Shown here one piece after another: positions 1 through 15,128 of a stretch of DNA of 64,000 nucleotides; the first letter of the stretch is position 1; each line of letters begins with the position of its first letter. The DNA is taken from positions 3,633,853-3,697,852 of the forward strand of contig VZRN01001305.1 of assembly GCA_013397935.1 (NCBI GenBank), in the 5' to 3' direction. This stretch comes from Dasyornis broadbenti. Lineage: Eukaryota > Chordata > Aves > Passeriformes > Dasyornithidae. The position numbers were made by a program, and so were the translations under genes. Below the pieces are notes generated by a model that was not told where the DNA came from, searched no databases, and saw only the letters and a program-made list of their open reading frames with translations.

Positions 1-3000
1 TTTGGCTACTTGAAGCCATGTACTGGAGATGATACTATACACAGCTCACAATCCTGGAACAGGGGACCACAAAAGCAGCAGCCCTGCCAGCACTGCACTC
101 TCCAGCTACTTTCCCACACTCCTAGCTTTGTGCTTATACACAAAATTTTTCCTTCCCCTCATTCACATAGGTAAAGACAAGGAATTCTGAATTTAAAAGT
201 CCAAGGAATACTCGGTCATGGTGATTAGTCAGCTATCAAGGACAGTATCATACAGGTTTTATTATTAAAAATCAAGCATCCAATTAACAAAGGAAATATT
301 ATCAGCAGGAAAGACATACTAAACAATAAATAAGTTAAATAAGCGAGGGACAAATAAGTCAGCTCACTAAAATCTAGTCATGTTTGCTACAAATATGTTT
401 TAACATCACTTTTATGCCTTTATGTTTTTGCTATGCACAGACATTGTTCAGTGGGATTCATTCAAAAAAGGTGCATCTTAGTTCTTACAAAATGTGGTTG
501 TAACACATTGGGGTGATGTAAGAAAAAGAGGAGAAGGAGAAAGGAAGGAAGCAAAACTCTGAACTGTTACTAAAGTCAGGAGAAGTCTCTACTGCCCGTA
601 TAGCTTGGGTCAAACAGCAATGGATTCTTCAGTTGCTGACACTGGAGAAGCCTGAGGTCAAGGTGACAGAAATGTTGAGGTTACCCCAGTCCTGTAAGCA
701 CCTTCTCATGGCTGTTGACTAATTTCAGGACCTTGGCAACCTCTGTCCTGCCAAGGCACTGGTTCTTTTCCTACCTAATGTCCTAATTAGTCTAGAGCTT
801 TATGGGTGACCATAGGTCTTGTTGTGACTTAGTCACACAAAAAAAGAAAAATTACTTGCATTTTCACCCATACCCATCCACTGTTTATATGTTGAGAGGG
901 CAGTGCCAAATTCTTACATTCAGGACAGGAGAGCATTAGACACATTAGTTGACCTCAACACTATTTTAAAATTTAGAAGTTTAGTAGTGTTTTCTCTCTC
1001 CTTATGTATTTCGTCACTTCCTGACTAAAGGAAGGTAAAAATAAGTAAAAAGGAATTGAAACCACCTCTGGTAGTTTTCAAACTGTGTGTTATGTTACTG
1101 TGGTAAAAGCTTTTGAATTTGATTGCCAATAACATACATCACTGACTCGTGCAAGACTTTGTAAAAGAAGACAATAAATTTCTCTTTTCCAAGATTAGTA
1201 AAAATTGTAACAGTGTCACATAAGATTGCAGATGGCTTTTCCTACAAATTATTGGAATTTATTCTGGCTCCATAGAATATATAGCTATATCATTATGGTT
1301 CACTAGAGCTTGGAGGTGGAGGGCAAATCATGGCCCACTTCATCACCCTGCTGTTTCAAGGGGTTAAACGTTTTTATTTTAACCCCTTTGGTTGGAAAAG
1401 CAACAGAAGGCAAATATAAAAGCATCTCTATAAAAGAGGGCTTGCTCAGGAAGCAGATTGTTTAGTTTTAGTTCTTATATTCTTTTCAGTAAAATACCCA
1501 TATATGCACCTACTTCACAGCTGATGTTAAAAACAGGAAAAACAAAATAAAATCCATAGTTCTGAACATAACTGAACCATGTTAAAAGGGAATAACATCC
1601 CAGGCACTCACAATCTTACTAATGTATGGGTCGGTTGAAGTGATAGTGAAAAGTACTAACTCAGCAAAACTCTATGCTCTTCCATTTACTTAGAAATAGG
1701 TATTATCTTAATTTCCCACCATTAAAAAACTCAAACATGCCTTATGAATTGACTCTTAGTAATTTGATTAAGTTTGAAGTGTTTCCTTTAAATATTAAAA
1801 TAAAACACTTCTCCTGGTTTTGATATTGATCAAAACATTTTCTTCCATAAAAACCATTTTTGCCAATTTATTTGTCTCATTTAAATATTATAAAATAATT
1901 AATATAAATAGTTTTCTTAGCATCCTTGTCAAAAGGCTACAGTGTCCAAAACATAGTGACAATTTGCACTCTTAAAAGAGAGGAATTTATTTTGCCTCAT
2001 ATGTGAATTAGTAGATAAATCTTAGGACAATAATTGAAATTACTAAACTTGAACAAGAAACCATTTGCAGTTTCTACTGTGATTTATTGCTTTCTTCTGA
2101 ACTACTTTCTGACAATCATTCCAAGTACCCGATGCTGTACATAACATGGCACATCAAATCTGTGGCAGTAGAAATACTTTCCTTGTAGAACAGGAGTAAC
2201 TTAGACATTTTCATGCATTTAACAGGCTCCAAAACACTATGCTTGTTCTTATGCTTAACCAGGAGCTCACATGAAAAATCCCCATTGAACTGTAAAAGGC
2301 TCCTGGCAATAGAAAAGGAGCAAAGGTTTGCAGAAACAGTTTTACTCACCCACTTCTATGCATTTATCGCATTTTAGAAAGCCACAGTTAGTGGTACCAG
2401 TTTAGAAGCAGCATAAAGATATTCAGGCAACCTGACCACACCAGTCTGAAAGTTTCATACTCAAAAATCTCAATTGGCTCCTACCTTCCTCGGTGGTATC
2501 TGTATTTATTGAAGGGGTTAAAGAGGTGGCTGAGATTCTTTCTGCACAAAGGAAAAGATCCGCTTCTGGGCTTGCCTGTAACTGCCCAAATCTTGGCAAA
2601 GCTAAACAAAGAGCAGAGACCTAAGCCCTGCCAAGATCTCTGAAGGTGATCCCCTTCCTTGCCAGGTTTTCTCAGCCTACGATTGTTTTTCTTTTCTTAT
2701 CATTCTCATTTGTGTTCTTCAAAAAACCCCCCCCACCAATTCTCTATCTAAATCCCACGCATCTGGAGAGAAGGAAGGGGCATTGTCTGCACTAGAAGCA
2801 CCCTTTCTGGAACACCTGGCCAAGGAAAAAAATATGGCTTTGAATTCCCTTCTCTGCTGAAGGTGATAGAACATGAAAAGTAAATTCTACAGGTTTACAG
2901 GGCTCTCTGGCATCTTTCTCCACAGAAGTAGCTCTTGTGTGGAAAAAAATCCTTCATTGAAAGTGAAAAAGAAAGATATTGTAAGTCATTTTATACTCAA

Positions 3001-6000
3001 TGACTCAACGTCAGAAAATTAGGTCCACAGAGAGCAAATGTAATGGCACAACCTAAGAATTAGAACATTTATTCAGGATAGGTCTAGCTGGCCGACCACA
3101 CTTTGTATTTTATATTACATATGCCATTATTTAAAGAGCTAATTGAACAATTCCACAAGCAAAACTGAGTGTGCTTTATCACACAATACTTTTCCACTCC
3201 ACGGCTTAAAGCATTCCCATTGGAGACAGTTAAGTAGGATTCAAACTCTGCCATTAAAGAAGGAATTTCAGCCTTAGCTGTCCAGAACCCAATAAAATAT
3301 TTTAGCTTCTACCTAGATTTTTAGTTTCTTTTAAAGGGTTATTGTTCCAACAATGTTTTCTTTCTGAGAAGCTTATTAAGGGTAGAAGCCACTGATGGGG
3401 TGGATATACTGCAGTCACATTTTGTGGGAACAATTAGGTCGTTCTTTTAAAACAACCATCTATGGTTTTTGTCTTGGGAACAGAACTGAATTTAAACAGC
3501 TTAGTATCCCGATAAGTATCTGATTGGCTGCACTTGCCAGATTATCACATTCACTGACATTGAATTTATTAAATTTGATGAAATGAAATAAAGGAGATTG
3601 GAAAATGAGTGTCAGAGAACAGTACCTATCTGTGTCTTACAGTGCTTATTCCTTAAGGGCAACCGGAGGTTGCTGCAGTTTCAAAATTGCCATTTCAAAA
3701 CCTGGATCTTGGCCACAGAACATTCTTTTCCAAATTGCCACAGACACAGATCACTCAGATACGGGACACACAGAGACAAAGCAAAAAGCCAGAGATACAG
3801 AGCTACACCCAAGCAGCTGCTGACTTTTGATACAGGACCCATAGGCCTAAGAGAAGTATTCCTTGCCTCTTATCCCCCATTAGACGTAAAAACTACAAAA
3901 CCAGTAAATTATCTCTTAACTTTCTCAAAGGCTACTTTTAAATACTTTAAAACATTTGTATTCTACTGTGGTCTTTTCCCTAGCCTTCTCACACTGCAGA
4001 GTTTCTTAATTTAAAGTGCACTCTTACTCTTTGTGACAATGAAGATCCCAGTTCAGCAAAACGAGAATCCCTCACTATCACAGGAATGCAAGGAGGAATG
4101 CAAAGTTCTCAGTGCTGCATCTGCTGGAAGAGCTTTCTGCTTGTGCAAGGACAGGAAAACGCATAGCTGAGGGCAAGCACAACAGGTGTTTGCAATTTCT
4201 ATCAGCTGAAGAGCAGCAGCAAAATGTAATTGCACCCAATAGCTAAATAATTCCTCCAAAACTCCCACCTGCCTCTGTCAGACTGCATTTAAAAGAGCAG
4301 GCCTCCAAAAACGATAGTCTAGTAAACTGGGAGAGAGGGTAGCAGAGCGAGCGAGCAAGCAAGCATCAATGCCTTATCTTTCTAGATTAGTATATTAATT
4401 ACTATTTTATCAGGTGGTCATCAGTTTTAGCATCAATTTGTTAAAAAAAAGGGGGGGCATGTATGTCCACCTAAGGTGAGAGTTTGTCAAGGCTTGCAGG
4501 CACTCCCTGTGTGTGTGTGTGCAACAGCTCAGCAGGCTTGCCAGGAGCTGTGTAGCCCATGCCCGGATTTCAGAGAAGCTGAAGATGCTTTGTTAGAATC
4601 CCCCAGACAAGGTCAGCCCAGGCCAGCACAGAAATGTACTGCAAGGCCCTAAGAAACATTTGGGGATAACAGGAAAGTGTTGCAAATTTGAGTTTAGGTG
4701 CCAAAAGAGAGGATTTCCTAACGTTTTGGTAAATATTTTTAACATCTTAAATCCTTCTAAGGTCTCCTCTGGAGTGGACAACAATTGGAAAACTTGATGT
4801 TACTTTATTTGTTTTCCAATTTATATAGGTAAGGGAAAATATGAGCTGCAGAAAATAAATGTACAATCATTCTTTCCAATCACAGATGTGATAGGAAATA
4901 TCCATGACACTTTTTCAGTACACATAAAACAAAACTATTTACACCACACTAACAATTTTTTGTCTTCCAAACCCTGAAACTATGTATTTATTAAATGCAA
5001 TTATTAAGATTAGATTTGAGAAAGGGGGATTTCTGTTTCACAAGCAAATTATTGACAGAAATACAAATATTTCATATAATGTTATGTTAGATTTTGTAAA
5101 GCTTTAGCAAACAGCATTACTATATCTGTCCTCCATTTTAAGATAATTTGCATGGTCCTTATGTCTTTATGTGTGGTCTCTATGTGTGCCTGTTTTGAGA
5201 ATCTAATGAAATATTGAACCATTCACATATTAGAAAATCCCAGTGCCAGTCTGCCAACTTTTAGGAAATGAATGTATTTATGGCTTAATATTACAGTACT
5301 TGAAATAGTGATGAGTATCAGATCCATCAAGTCTTATACATTAACTAGTAATTGTAAAGCAAATAAGTGAGTTTTCAACTTAGAAGTGGTGGAATTCATA
5401 ACTATGAGTTTTGCAAGAGCTTAGAAGTGCAGAAGATGCAATTTTTGGTGACAATTTTTTGACATTGATTGATGGCTCATTTTTCCTTTTGAAAAATATA
5501 GTTGCTGAAATACAGTTTAAACTATACTATTCTGCATCTTCAAACCTTGGCCAGTTAATCGGCTTTGTTACTCTCATAGAAACTGTAAGATCACACAATT
5601 TTGTAAACTGAGACATCTGATACGGGAAAATTTTTACTTCTTCATGATGAAACAGTAAAGTAAAACAATGATCTGATTGTCAGTAAAAATTTTTTAAAAA
5701 TAATTAGTTTGTGTAAACATCAGTTGTACTCACTTTTAAACATATTGATGTAAGAAGCCAAATTAAAACCTGGAACTTTTATTGTCTAGTGTATTTCACA
5801 TTATTACTGTATGTTGCCAAAAGGAACAAGAAATTAATTTGGTTGATTTTTTCTTACAATCATTGCTATGATTTTAAGAATATGGTAAATTCTTAACTTT
5901 TACTTGAGATTTTCCATGACTTTTTTCTTTTAATCTTACTCTAGCAATTTATTTCTGCTTAGCACAAATAAGCAGCAGGATTTAATTTTCATCACAGGAT

Positions 6001-9000
6001 CTTTTCTCAGTTCTTATACAATAAGCCAAACCGGACATACAGAAGACCATGTGCAGAACAGAGTTGTGCATTTCTGAAATCCTTCTTCTGTAATTGAGTG
6101 GAGTAAAGCCAGCCAGTAGTGTAATTCTTTTCAAAGATGATGGGAGAAAACCTGGGGTCATTGGGTCAGTGGAAATTCCTTCACCTTTTCAATAGGCCAG
6201 TAACCAAATTCAAAAGGACAATGCAGAATCTTGCAGAACCAAATAGATCTAAGTAAAGGACAGCAATGGCAGTGTCAAGGTTTACCAAGAAACAATCTGA
6301 CATCAACACCTGATCCACAGCTCAGGGAGTGCTATTTTTTGAAGAAAACATTATTTTAAAAATCTCTGTTATCATCATGGCACTCTGTGAGCCATTGAAT
6401 TAGAAATTAATCTTACTAGTTGGGGTTGTAATATGTGTCTCTTCTGAATAGGAAGTGGATCAACATGCAACATATGACCACAGGTAGCTTTTGCATTCTC
6501 TACTGCAAGAACAAGATATTAGTATTACTTTGACACTATATACCTTGCTGTCCAGTTTCCCAAAAAATGAAGGCAATTTTTAAAGCAATCTTAAAATCAC
6601 ACCACTACTTCTTAGATGAATAAGCACAGTTTGCTGAAAAAACAGCACAAACAAATCAAATCTATTTTTACTTTTGTAATTTTTCATTTTTAAATTTCTG
6701 TGATATTCTATTTCAATCGTCAAAGCATTAGGAAGTCAAGTAGAAAGTTTATTTTCAGTTGTCCTTGCTGATAAAGTGTTTGTCTGGATTTTTTGGAATG
6801 GCATCCTGAAAGAGAAAGCTTGCACTTCTGAAACACTCACAGAAAGACACACACCATCCTTGCTTCTGAAAATGCTTAACTAGTTTTCTGAAGAATCAAA
6901 AATACTATTCACTGAAATATTAGTTCACCAGATGTCTTGTAGGAGATAGAAAAAAAAAAAAAAAACCATGAAGCAGCAGAAAAATATAAACTACAGTTTA
7001 TGTGTTGATTCAAGAAAAAAATTGAAAAGGTTAAAAATAGAATGACATTTACATGTAAAAGAGTGGGAGTATCTTAGTCCAGAGACAGTGGCTGGCAGCA
7101 GATGGCACTTCTCCAGAGAGTAAAATTGCTGATGAGGTAAATTAAGACTATTTTGAGTGAGAGACACAATTCCTGCAGGTTAGAGTAGCATAGGTAGAAA
7201 TGTGGCCTGACGTGGTGGCAAGGAGCACAGTATGGCACATGGACTTTTACACATTTGCTGCCGTCTATCCTCCAGCTGCCTGTTGTGGTCAGTAAGTGAG
7301 GTGGAAGGACCACCAGGACCACTCTTGCTGGCTCCTGTCTCAGCACACACACAGCACTGCTTGTGCACAGGCATGGACAGGGTTCGAGGAGAGACTTCTT
7401 GCTCTGCCAGGGATCATGTTACAGCCTAAAGCACCAATTTCAGCTCCCCTTAACGCAGCCACATATTTTCTTTGCAAGATACTTTGTCTGAATGAACACA
7501 AAGGAGTAAACAGGGAAATATCCACCCCTCTGTGCTACCAGGAAGAATTTGAATGTGTTCTCCTAACAGGAAATCTGTTACCTGACATGTCTTGCACAGC
7601 ACTTGATTAAACTCAACCAGCTTGGGGGCAGATTCTTAGTTGCAATGTGGCTGCGTTTTGCCACCCTCCACTGCTGTACTTCTCACCAATGACTGCAACC
7701 AAGGAGAATTTTAAACATGCCTAAATCAGGGCAGTCCTCAGGTTGTTTTATGGCTTGTGCAAGGCAGCCCAGTCTGCAGGGGACCACACAGCTGGAGAAA
7801 TACAGGAAGTGAAAAAATAGACCAGTGTTAAAAACGTCAGTGATTCTGAGCATGAACAAGAGTAACTGCAAACTGCCTTAACCTGGAACCATCTATCTTC
7901 TTTTGTCCATTTGAAGAAACCAGGAACTTAAGGCATTTTTGAAAGTAGAGAAGAACTTGACTCTTTTCTCCCTGGGCCTTCATAGTGAGTAGCTCTGACG
8001 ATGGGAGTTATATTCCTTCACGCTTATGGCGGTACGAGTAAGGAAGCAATGGAGGTTGCCTTCCTGCCCTTTTAATTTGCATTCCAGAAACCATTTTCGC
8101 ACCATCTGTGATCCTGTTGCAATATCTACATGGGAATAAATATTACCTTCAGACTTCGTTGTAGAAAAGACCACACATGGCAGAAGGAATGAAGAACGAG
8201 CTCCCTGGAGCCTTACTCACAGATGTGGCTAAGTCTCCTCCTCTTACAGGTAACTAACTAGCTGCTGGTCAGCTGCTTTAAGGGCAGATCCCCCAATTCC
8301 TGCTCCCCACACAACTGGGGACAGCAGGGATGTGCTTATTTTCCCTACTGAGAGAGGAGCTTTTTATGGTCAGCCCTCTGCAATATATGAATAGGCTTCC
8401 ACACTCCCAGAGGAGAGATAAATTGACTATATAGCCATTTTGCACCAGACCAGAACAACACAATAAATCAGCAATGCTTTGTCAGGGATGGAGATGTGAA
8501 CTGTGGTGCCTGATTCAGGTGTTTCTTAGCAGCTTTTAATATAATATGTAAAGAAAATGCCTGCCTGGAGTTGCCTCTACAAAGCCATTCAGTTCATTGC
8601 CCATGGGAAGCATGTACTTCTCACATCACCCTCTTTTTCCCCTCACAGTGCTTTGATTTTAGTAGTATGGCACAGCACCAGACCTATCTATATTCAGGCA
8701 CAGCTTTTGCATGGAAAGCTCTGCATAGTGGGCAGCTTTCTGGCTTGTTTTCCATCACAAATCTTACAGGAGAAGAGCAGCAGTTTCAAAGACTTTTACA
8801 AGGAAGCCTCGGGGCTTCTTTGCCAGACTTCAATGGGTATGTTTAGAGCATGGTATATGGAGGTTGAACTGCCTGACTCTCATTAACATTAATAGAGTCA
8901 GAAGGCTAAATGCCTGCGCACCATTCTGATGATGTACCCACAGCATCTGGCAAGGAGCCTGCTGCCATTTCTAAGTCCTTTTGGGTATGATGTTTCCTTC

Positions 9001-12000
9001 TTTGGTATCAGGCTGGCAAAGTAAAACAGAGAAGGACAGCCTACTTCCCTTCAGCTAAGACATGCTGAAAAGTGAAATAACTGGGAGGGTTCTGCCTCAA
9101 TTTTAACACAGAACCTTCCACTTCTGCATGAACTTCCTTACATGTAAGGTATAAGCCGCCTTACAAAAACTAATTTTAAAACCTCATAACAAGCAGACAA
9201 TGAACTGCCCTCAACCTATTTGTTTAATATGGAAGAGTAGGCTAGCAGCTACATAGGATTCATAGTCTCACAAAAATTTAGGATGTTTGGATTATATGTG
9301 CTCCTTGAAAGTTATAGATAAAGAAGGTACTTTTCAACCACGAGGCTGTTGCACAGCTGAAGCAAGCAGCTAATTTAAAATTTAACCTGTCTTAATATAA
9401 AAACTCCTTCATTCCCTGTTTATGAACACCTGCAGTTTTTATCACACACATTTTCACTGGAAACAATCTGTTAAAACTGTAAAATTATTATAGTGTAGTC
9501 CCATAGTATGTCACACTGGCAGTACCTTTGATCTCAGCCCCTGGGAAACATTTTTTCATGTGGGCAGCAGCAGCAGCTGTAAATACAATGTTAATACTGT
9601 TGAAGTATTAAATTTCTCTTTTATTTTGCTGGCTGAAGTCTGAGTGCTTGTGCAGCACTACACTTCCCATATAACATACTTTCAAGTTTCTGAAGTTTCA
9701 CAATAATCTAGTGTCCAAGATAATGGACTGTCTTAGATACTTTTATAATGGTGTTACAAGTGAAAAAAAAGGACCTCTCAGTTTCTTTAAAATCTGGGAA
9801 AATATACTTCAGTGATAAATCTTAATCTCTCAACATCTTGATCCCCTCCTTAGCTGCTGGACAATTCCCAGCTTTTCTGCTTTAACCTGATTAGAAACAA
9901 CCTGTTGGCTAAATTACTTTGTTACAACCCACAGATTACTGCATGATTTTTTTCAAATGTGTAGTCCTACTTTAACAAAAAAAGTCTCTTTTTAAAATGT
10001 TCTCTGCATCTCTGGTGATGGTCTTATCACAACACTAAAATTCTAGATCGTGTGCTGACTTTGGCATACACAAACAGCATAAGGATCTGCCCTTAGCTTG
10101 CCATCGTGGTGTGTAGCCTATCAGCCACCACTCACCCATCCCAACTGTTCCTGAAGCCAAAGGTATAAAGACTGGATAATGCCCAGAGCAGCATCAAAAA
10201 CAACTTGAGCTAGATTAATGCCACTCTAACCCCTACAATTTTATCCTGATGAAGTTGCTTTACAATAATACCTTACTCATTCAAGTTTTATACTGGGAAA
10301 ATTATAAAGATTGGGCATTGTTTTATTGTTCATGTACTGAGTACACATCTTCAGTGCGAATATATCTTAAACAACATTATAATAAAACAAACAGCACACA
10401 CATTCTGTTAAGTGAAAATTTACATTTAAACACATCAATGTTTTAAGTGCTTTTTGCCTTTCAAGGACACTTGCACTAAAATGTCTTAGGAAAAGCCATT
10501 CTACCAAATAACTTGCAAACGTTCTTAAGTGTCAAAATTGTCTTGATTTAGTTTCATTGATTCACCGCTTTTGATTCTGAATGAACACACAAGCCACATG
10601 GCCTGTTCTACTTTGTATGCTTTGTACACACTGCCATCAAATGTGCATAATAACATACATTTTTGTTCATTTTCAAATGCCACTGTAATAGCCAGTTGTG
10701 TGCACACAAAGCTTTTTAAATGCATATGCTGGGGTTTTATGCCTTAAGGCAAATCTCATTTCATGCTCCTTGGTATCAATATAGCTTGGGAATGCAAGGA
10801 CTGAAGCCTATACTCAGTGTCTAAATCCAGAAAAGGTATAAAAGTCATGTTAGAAGGAGGTGGGGGTGGAAGGAGGGTGGAGAAAGAGAGGCAAGCAGGA
10901 GAGTACACTTCCACCAAGGTAGGTAATTCTCTTTCCCCTCAACCTGCGAGTAGCATTAAGCATCCATTTGAACTTAGAACAGCCAGGAGGCTAATGTTCA
11001 GGTAAATTTTCTTGTTGTTGATCAGGCATCAGGTAAAGCTTTTAAATAACCACTTGCAAGGACTGGAAGTCATCCTTTCCCCTGTCCCAGGCAAGAGCTC
11101 TAACTGCCCCAGGACACCTAAATAATATGACTATTTTGGCACAAATTCTGTGCACACTGTCCCCCACCTCCTCCTACTAATAAAAAATAAGTACATATTC
11201 CTTTTAAATGTAGAGATGTTCAGAGAGAAAAGCCATATTAGAGTAGTTTTTACATGAAAGATTGGGGTGAAAGGTTGACATAAACCCCTTCTGCCAGGCA
11301 GAGATTGAACCCACATTGCCTTCTCATACCTCTGAATGAATGGAGACTCCCATCTTCATGCACAGCCTGCACCATTAGTCATGCTAGAAGGATGCCAGCT
11401 GGATAGAGTCCCTCAGGTGAAACAGACTGAGGAATGCCTTGCTTATAAATTCAAATTAGGCTTAAATGTAAATTACGGCTGGGCCACTCCACACTAAGCT
11501 GGTCTGGGGATGCCCAAGAAGAAAGAATTTAAAGCCTTCAGGAAATACAGGGATTTTGACATGAACAGGTGGCTAAAGACAGGTTCAGTCTGCACTGCCT
11601 TCAACCTAGCTCCAGCTAAACCTGCTCCATTTGAGAAGCTGGGCAGTCATAGCGGTGTGAAGGCTCAGAAAAATACATGACAACCAAAGAATTCAGGTGG
11701 CTCCAATTGACGCGGCCCCTTTATGACTTCAAGGAGTCATAAAGGCTGCAGTTTGGAATACAGAACCTTAAAGCAAGTATCAGGCAAGTTTGTTTTTTCA
11801 GATTCATCCTGTCTTGATTTTCTTCAGATTATTTATAGGGTGGGAAATCCTAGTAAAAGGAATTCAAAATCTTAGGGAGGAAAATTTCACGACTTTAAAT
11901 GGCTTGATGGAAAGAACTACACAACCACACAGCAAAAGATGGTGGTGTGCAAGAGAAAAACCTGACAGAAGGGAGCCAAGAATGAAAAAGAAGGACAACC

Positions 12001-12869
12001 TACATGACTTAGATATGCAGGTACCAACATTTGTTTGAGGGGGAGCATGGGGAAAAGAGTTTCCAATCACCTGTTCCATAAAAAGCACATCACATAAGGG
12101 GCTCAGTATGAATGTATCACAGCCTCCAGAGGCCCAGATCTGTTTGCACTAACAAAATTGGTTATTGGGCCACTCTTTGCAGCCTGGTTCTGGGTCACAG
12201 CTGCAAAGTGCCTTTAACTGTGGTGGTGAAGAAAATTGTACAAGGATGGAGATGCTTCCTGAAATCTAACAGGAGCACACATCTGTGTATCCTTGACACC
12301 AAATCAGTTAGGGATGGCACCCATCAAGGAGCTGGGAAGGAGAGATATCTCTTTACATCTTGCCTCTCATATGAAATACACTAAGGCTCCCACCTCAAAA
12401 ACTGCTAAGGTATCTCCCAAGCAAAAACTCCCATTCCCTGACAAATTATGTTTTGCACACACCTATACAGTTTCACAGACTACTAGAGGAATGAAGTAAA
12501 TACATTTTAATAGAAATCTTTCTCAAAAAAAGCTGTGATCAGTGACAGGATAATGCATTTGTTATGGTAGATTAAAACTATGATAAGAACGTGTTCTTTG
12601 AATAGTTCTGACATTTCTCACTTCTGTTGCTATACAAGACAGACAGAGAAGAAATAGTATTCCATTTACTGTATAGAAATCAACAAACTGCATTATATAC
12701 AACGTGCAAAAACATAAAACTACTTTTGTCAGAGCAAATGCTTATGGAGCTGTGACTTTAAAATATTGCAGTGTTGTTTACTAAAGAACTTTTCCTGCAG
12801 TTTAGAAACATGAATTCTGGTCAAAAAATCATCAAGAGGTACTTTTACCTTTCCCACAACATCCTGGTA
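1..12869. other. Intergenic, no gene recognised
   Basis: This is AT-rich sequence on the 3' side of PDGFC. It holds short tandem repeats: (GAGC/AAGC)n at 4345-4364, (TG)7 at 4508-4521 and a (GCA)n run near 9564-9576. There are homopolymers (C8 at 2727-2734, A8G7 near 4443-4457, A16 at 6950-6965) and a purine-rich G-tract area near 10847-10910. Reading frames are all under 140 codons, overlap on both strands and match no family I know. A possible old tRNA-derived repeat fragment lies near 11284-11310. In mammals the side downstream of PDGFC is gene-poor, which fits. Confidence 0.75.
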
Positions 12870-13914
12870 TCTAAATTGGAACATTAGGGATGGTGGGTCT
12901 GGATAGGTGGCCTACTAGATGGGTGAAAACCTGCCTGGGCCCTAAGGCCCAAAGAGTGGGAGGTTAATGGCCTGTGCTCTACCTGGAGGCCAGCTGTGAT
13001 TTTTTTCAGGACCTCTCTTGTCTAACACCATTTTCAGTGATCTGGAGGAGAGGTCAGAGTTAATCTTCACTGAACTTTCAGGGCACACCTAGTTGGTGCA
13101 TGCAGCCAATCTGCCTGAAGTCATGGCCTCCACCCAGGAGCACCCAGGCAGGATGGAGGGATGGGCTGGCCAGAACCCTAAGAAACAAAACAAGGACAAT
13201 TGTAAAGTTGTGCCCCTTGAATGCATGGAACCCTTGCAGAGGTACAAGCTGTGGAGCAGCTCTGTAGCGAAGACGTTGGTGGACCGTCATCTAAAGATGA
13301 GATCTCTCTGGCAGTAATGGAGGGTAGCAGTCTTTGGTGCTGTGTAATCAGGAACACACACAGTGGCAAGGGAGATGTCTGTGCCCTTTAGTTTCTCCTG
13401 TTGACCCTATCGGGGAGGCTGTGTCTGGTTTGAGGTCTCTTGAGCAGTAAAGGAAAGCCTTGTTAATTGCGGCAAGTTCAGTGAAGGACTGCCTAGATGG
13501 CTGGGACTGGAGCAGATGTGCAGGCATCCTGTGAGGAGAGGCTGGGGCTTGTTCATCTGGGAGAAGGAATGGTGCTTCAGGGGGATCCAACGGGAGCTCC
13601 CAATGCTTATGGTAAATTTAGCATGAAGACACAGTCACAACAGTCCATGTCAGGAGAGTGAGGGACAGCAGACATGAACTGAAACAGGGGAGGTCCCACT
13701 GGAAAGAGGAGAATACCCTTTTACTCTGATGGCAGAGCAGCAGTGGAACAGGCTGCCCAAGGAAGCTGTGCCGCCTGCAGCCTTGGAGGCTTTCAAGACC
13801 CAACTGGATCAAACCCTGAGCAGCCTGAGCTGACCTCAGGACTAATTCTGCTTTGAGTGGCATGTTGGACTGGAGATCTGGGGTCTTTTCCAACCTGAAT
13901 TAATTCTATGATTC
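12870..13914 (+). mobile_element. CR1 LINE fragment (5'-truncated, 3' end intact)
   Basis: This is about 1.05 kb of degenerate CR1 non-LTR retrotransposon in plus orientation. Recognisable blocks include GATCTGGAGGAG (reverse-transcriptase part of ORF2, near 13039), the GTGGAACAGGCTGCCCAAGGAAGC segment near 13743, the CTTTCAAGACCCAACTGGATC segment near 13791 and the end GGGTCTTTTCCAACCTGAAT. It finishes in ATTCTATGATTC (13903-13914), the short direct repeat that ends avian CR1 copies. The reading frame is broken by many stops and shifts, so it is a dead copy. The 5' limit is approximate. Confidence 0.92.
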
Positions 13915-14070
13915 ATTACATGTTTTAAGACCTTTCCTGGAGCTTTCTAATCACTGCTGTCTTTAACTTTCTTTTGCTTTGGCATGAAAATCTTCTAAAC
14001 TATTTCTGAAAGTACATCTAAAAGAACATCCCTCAAAATAACTGTTCTATTCTAGGTAAGTACTGTCATT

Positions 14071-14086
14071 ATATATATATATATAT
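14071..14086. repeat. (AT)8 microsatellite
   Basis: Uninterrupted AT dinucleotides are preceded by T and followed by TTTAAA. Confidence 0.9.
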
Positions 14087-15128
14087 TTAAATTCTGAATA
14101 CTTCAGCTTATTTTGAAAGGCTCTTCATAAAATAATGAAAGCAAGAGCAAGCTTTTAAAAATTTAATCTAGATGAGCTATGTAGGAATGAATTAATGCCT
14201 CAGGATATGCTGTCATATTTAAATGTAGAAAGGTATAATTACAAGTGCTACAAGCACAAAACAGAGCTTCTCAGAGAAATTAAGACTTCTTTAAGAAAAA
14301 TAAAAAGAATTGCAGATGTCTGTGTGGCTTAAGTTTTCTTTTGTTACTATGGCTACAATAAAGAATTACCAAAGGAGAGAATTGGATTGGTACAGTATTA
14401 AAGATTTGGAGTGCTAATTAGTATTCTCCTTCTGTTACTCTGATAGCCACGTAATCCAGAGCCACTTATTCTAAATCACTTAACTTTGAATGCTTTTTAG
14501 TATTGTTTTGAAAGTATATGCCAACTTTATTTATTACACATTTGTCTGTATTTTAAAAAAGACTTGGTTCAATTAACTTTTTTTTGAAGTCTAGACTAGT
14601 TCATTTCTTAAATACTCCAGACAGCCATTTATTGTCAGCTTTTTAGGGATATTATTTTCTTCTGAACAACTGTATTACATAGTATATTTCCTTTGATATA
14701 TAATCATTTATGTTGTGCCTCTAGATCTTTGGCCCCGCAAAACTGTAGGTGTATTTGAACATAAGCTTTCTGTATCCAAAAGAATAGCTCTTTTAAACTG
14801 AAACACATTCATATTTTTTACCATTTTAGTTGTACGTTCTTGTATTTTTCTAACATTATAGAAATATCTTTAAAGCCAAGCTGTCTATTGTGTACTTGAA
14901 AATTTACACGCTGCTTTTTAAATCTGAATACTTACATTCCTGTCTCATTTTGTAATCTAAATTTGCATGATGTACATACACAAATTAAACCAAAAGCATA
15001 TAAATCTGTTTGCAAATAAAAATAAAGGACAGAAAAAAATAAGGTAGTTTTTATGGGCACAGTTCAAATGTTAAACCAGTTAGTGAAAAAGACCGCTAAA
15101 TGGAAAAATCAAAAGAGTTAGTAGTTAA

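Noticed and set aside
3598..4014. 138-codon plus-strand open frame
   Set aside because: No homology is recognised, another frame of the same strand is also open over part of it, and no promoter, splice or poly(A) context was seen.
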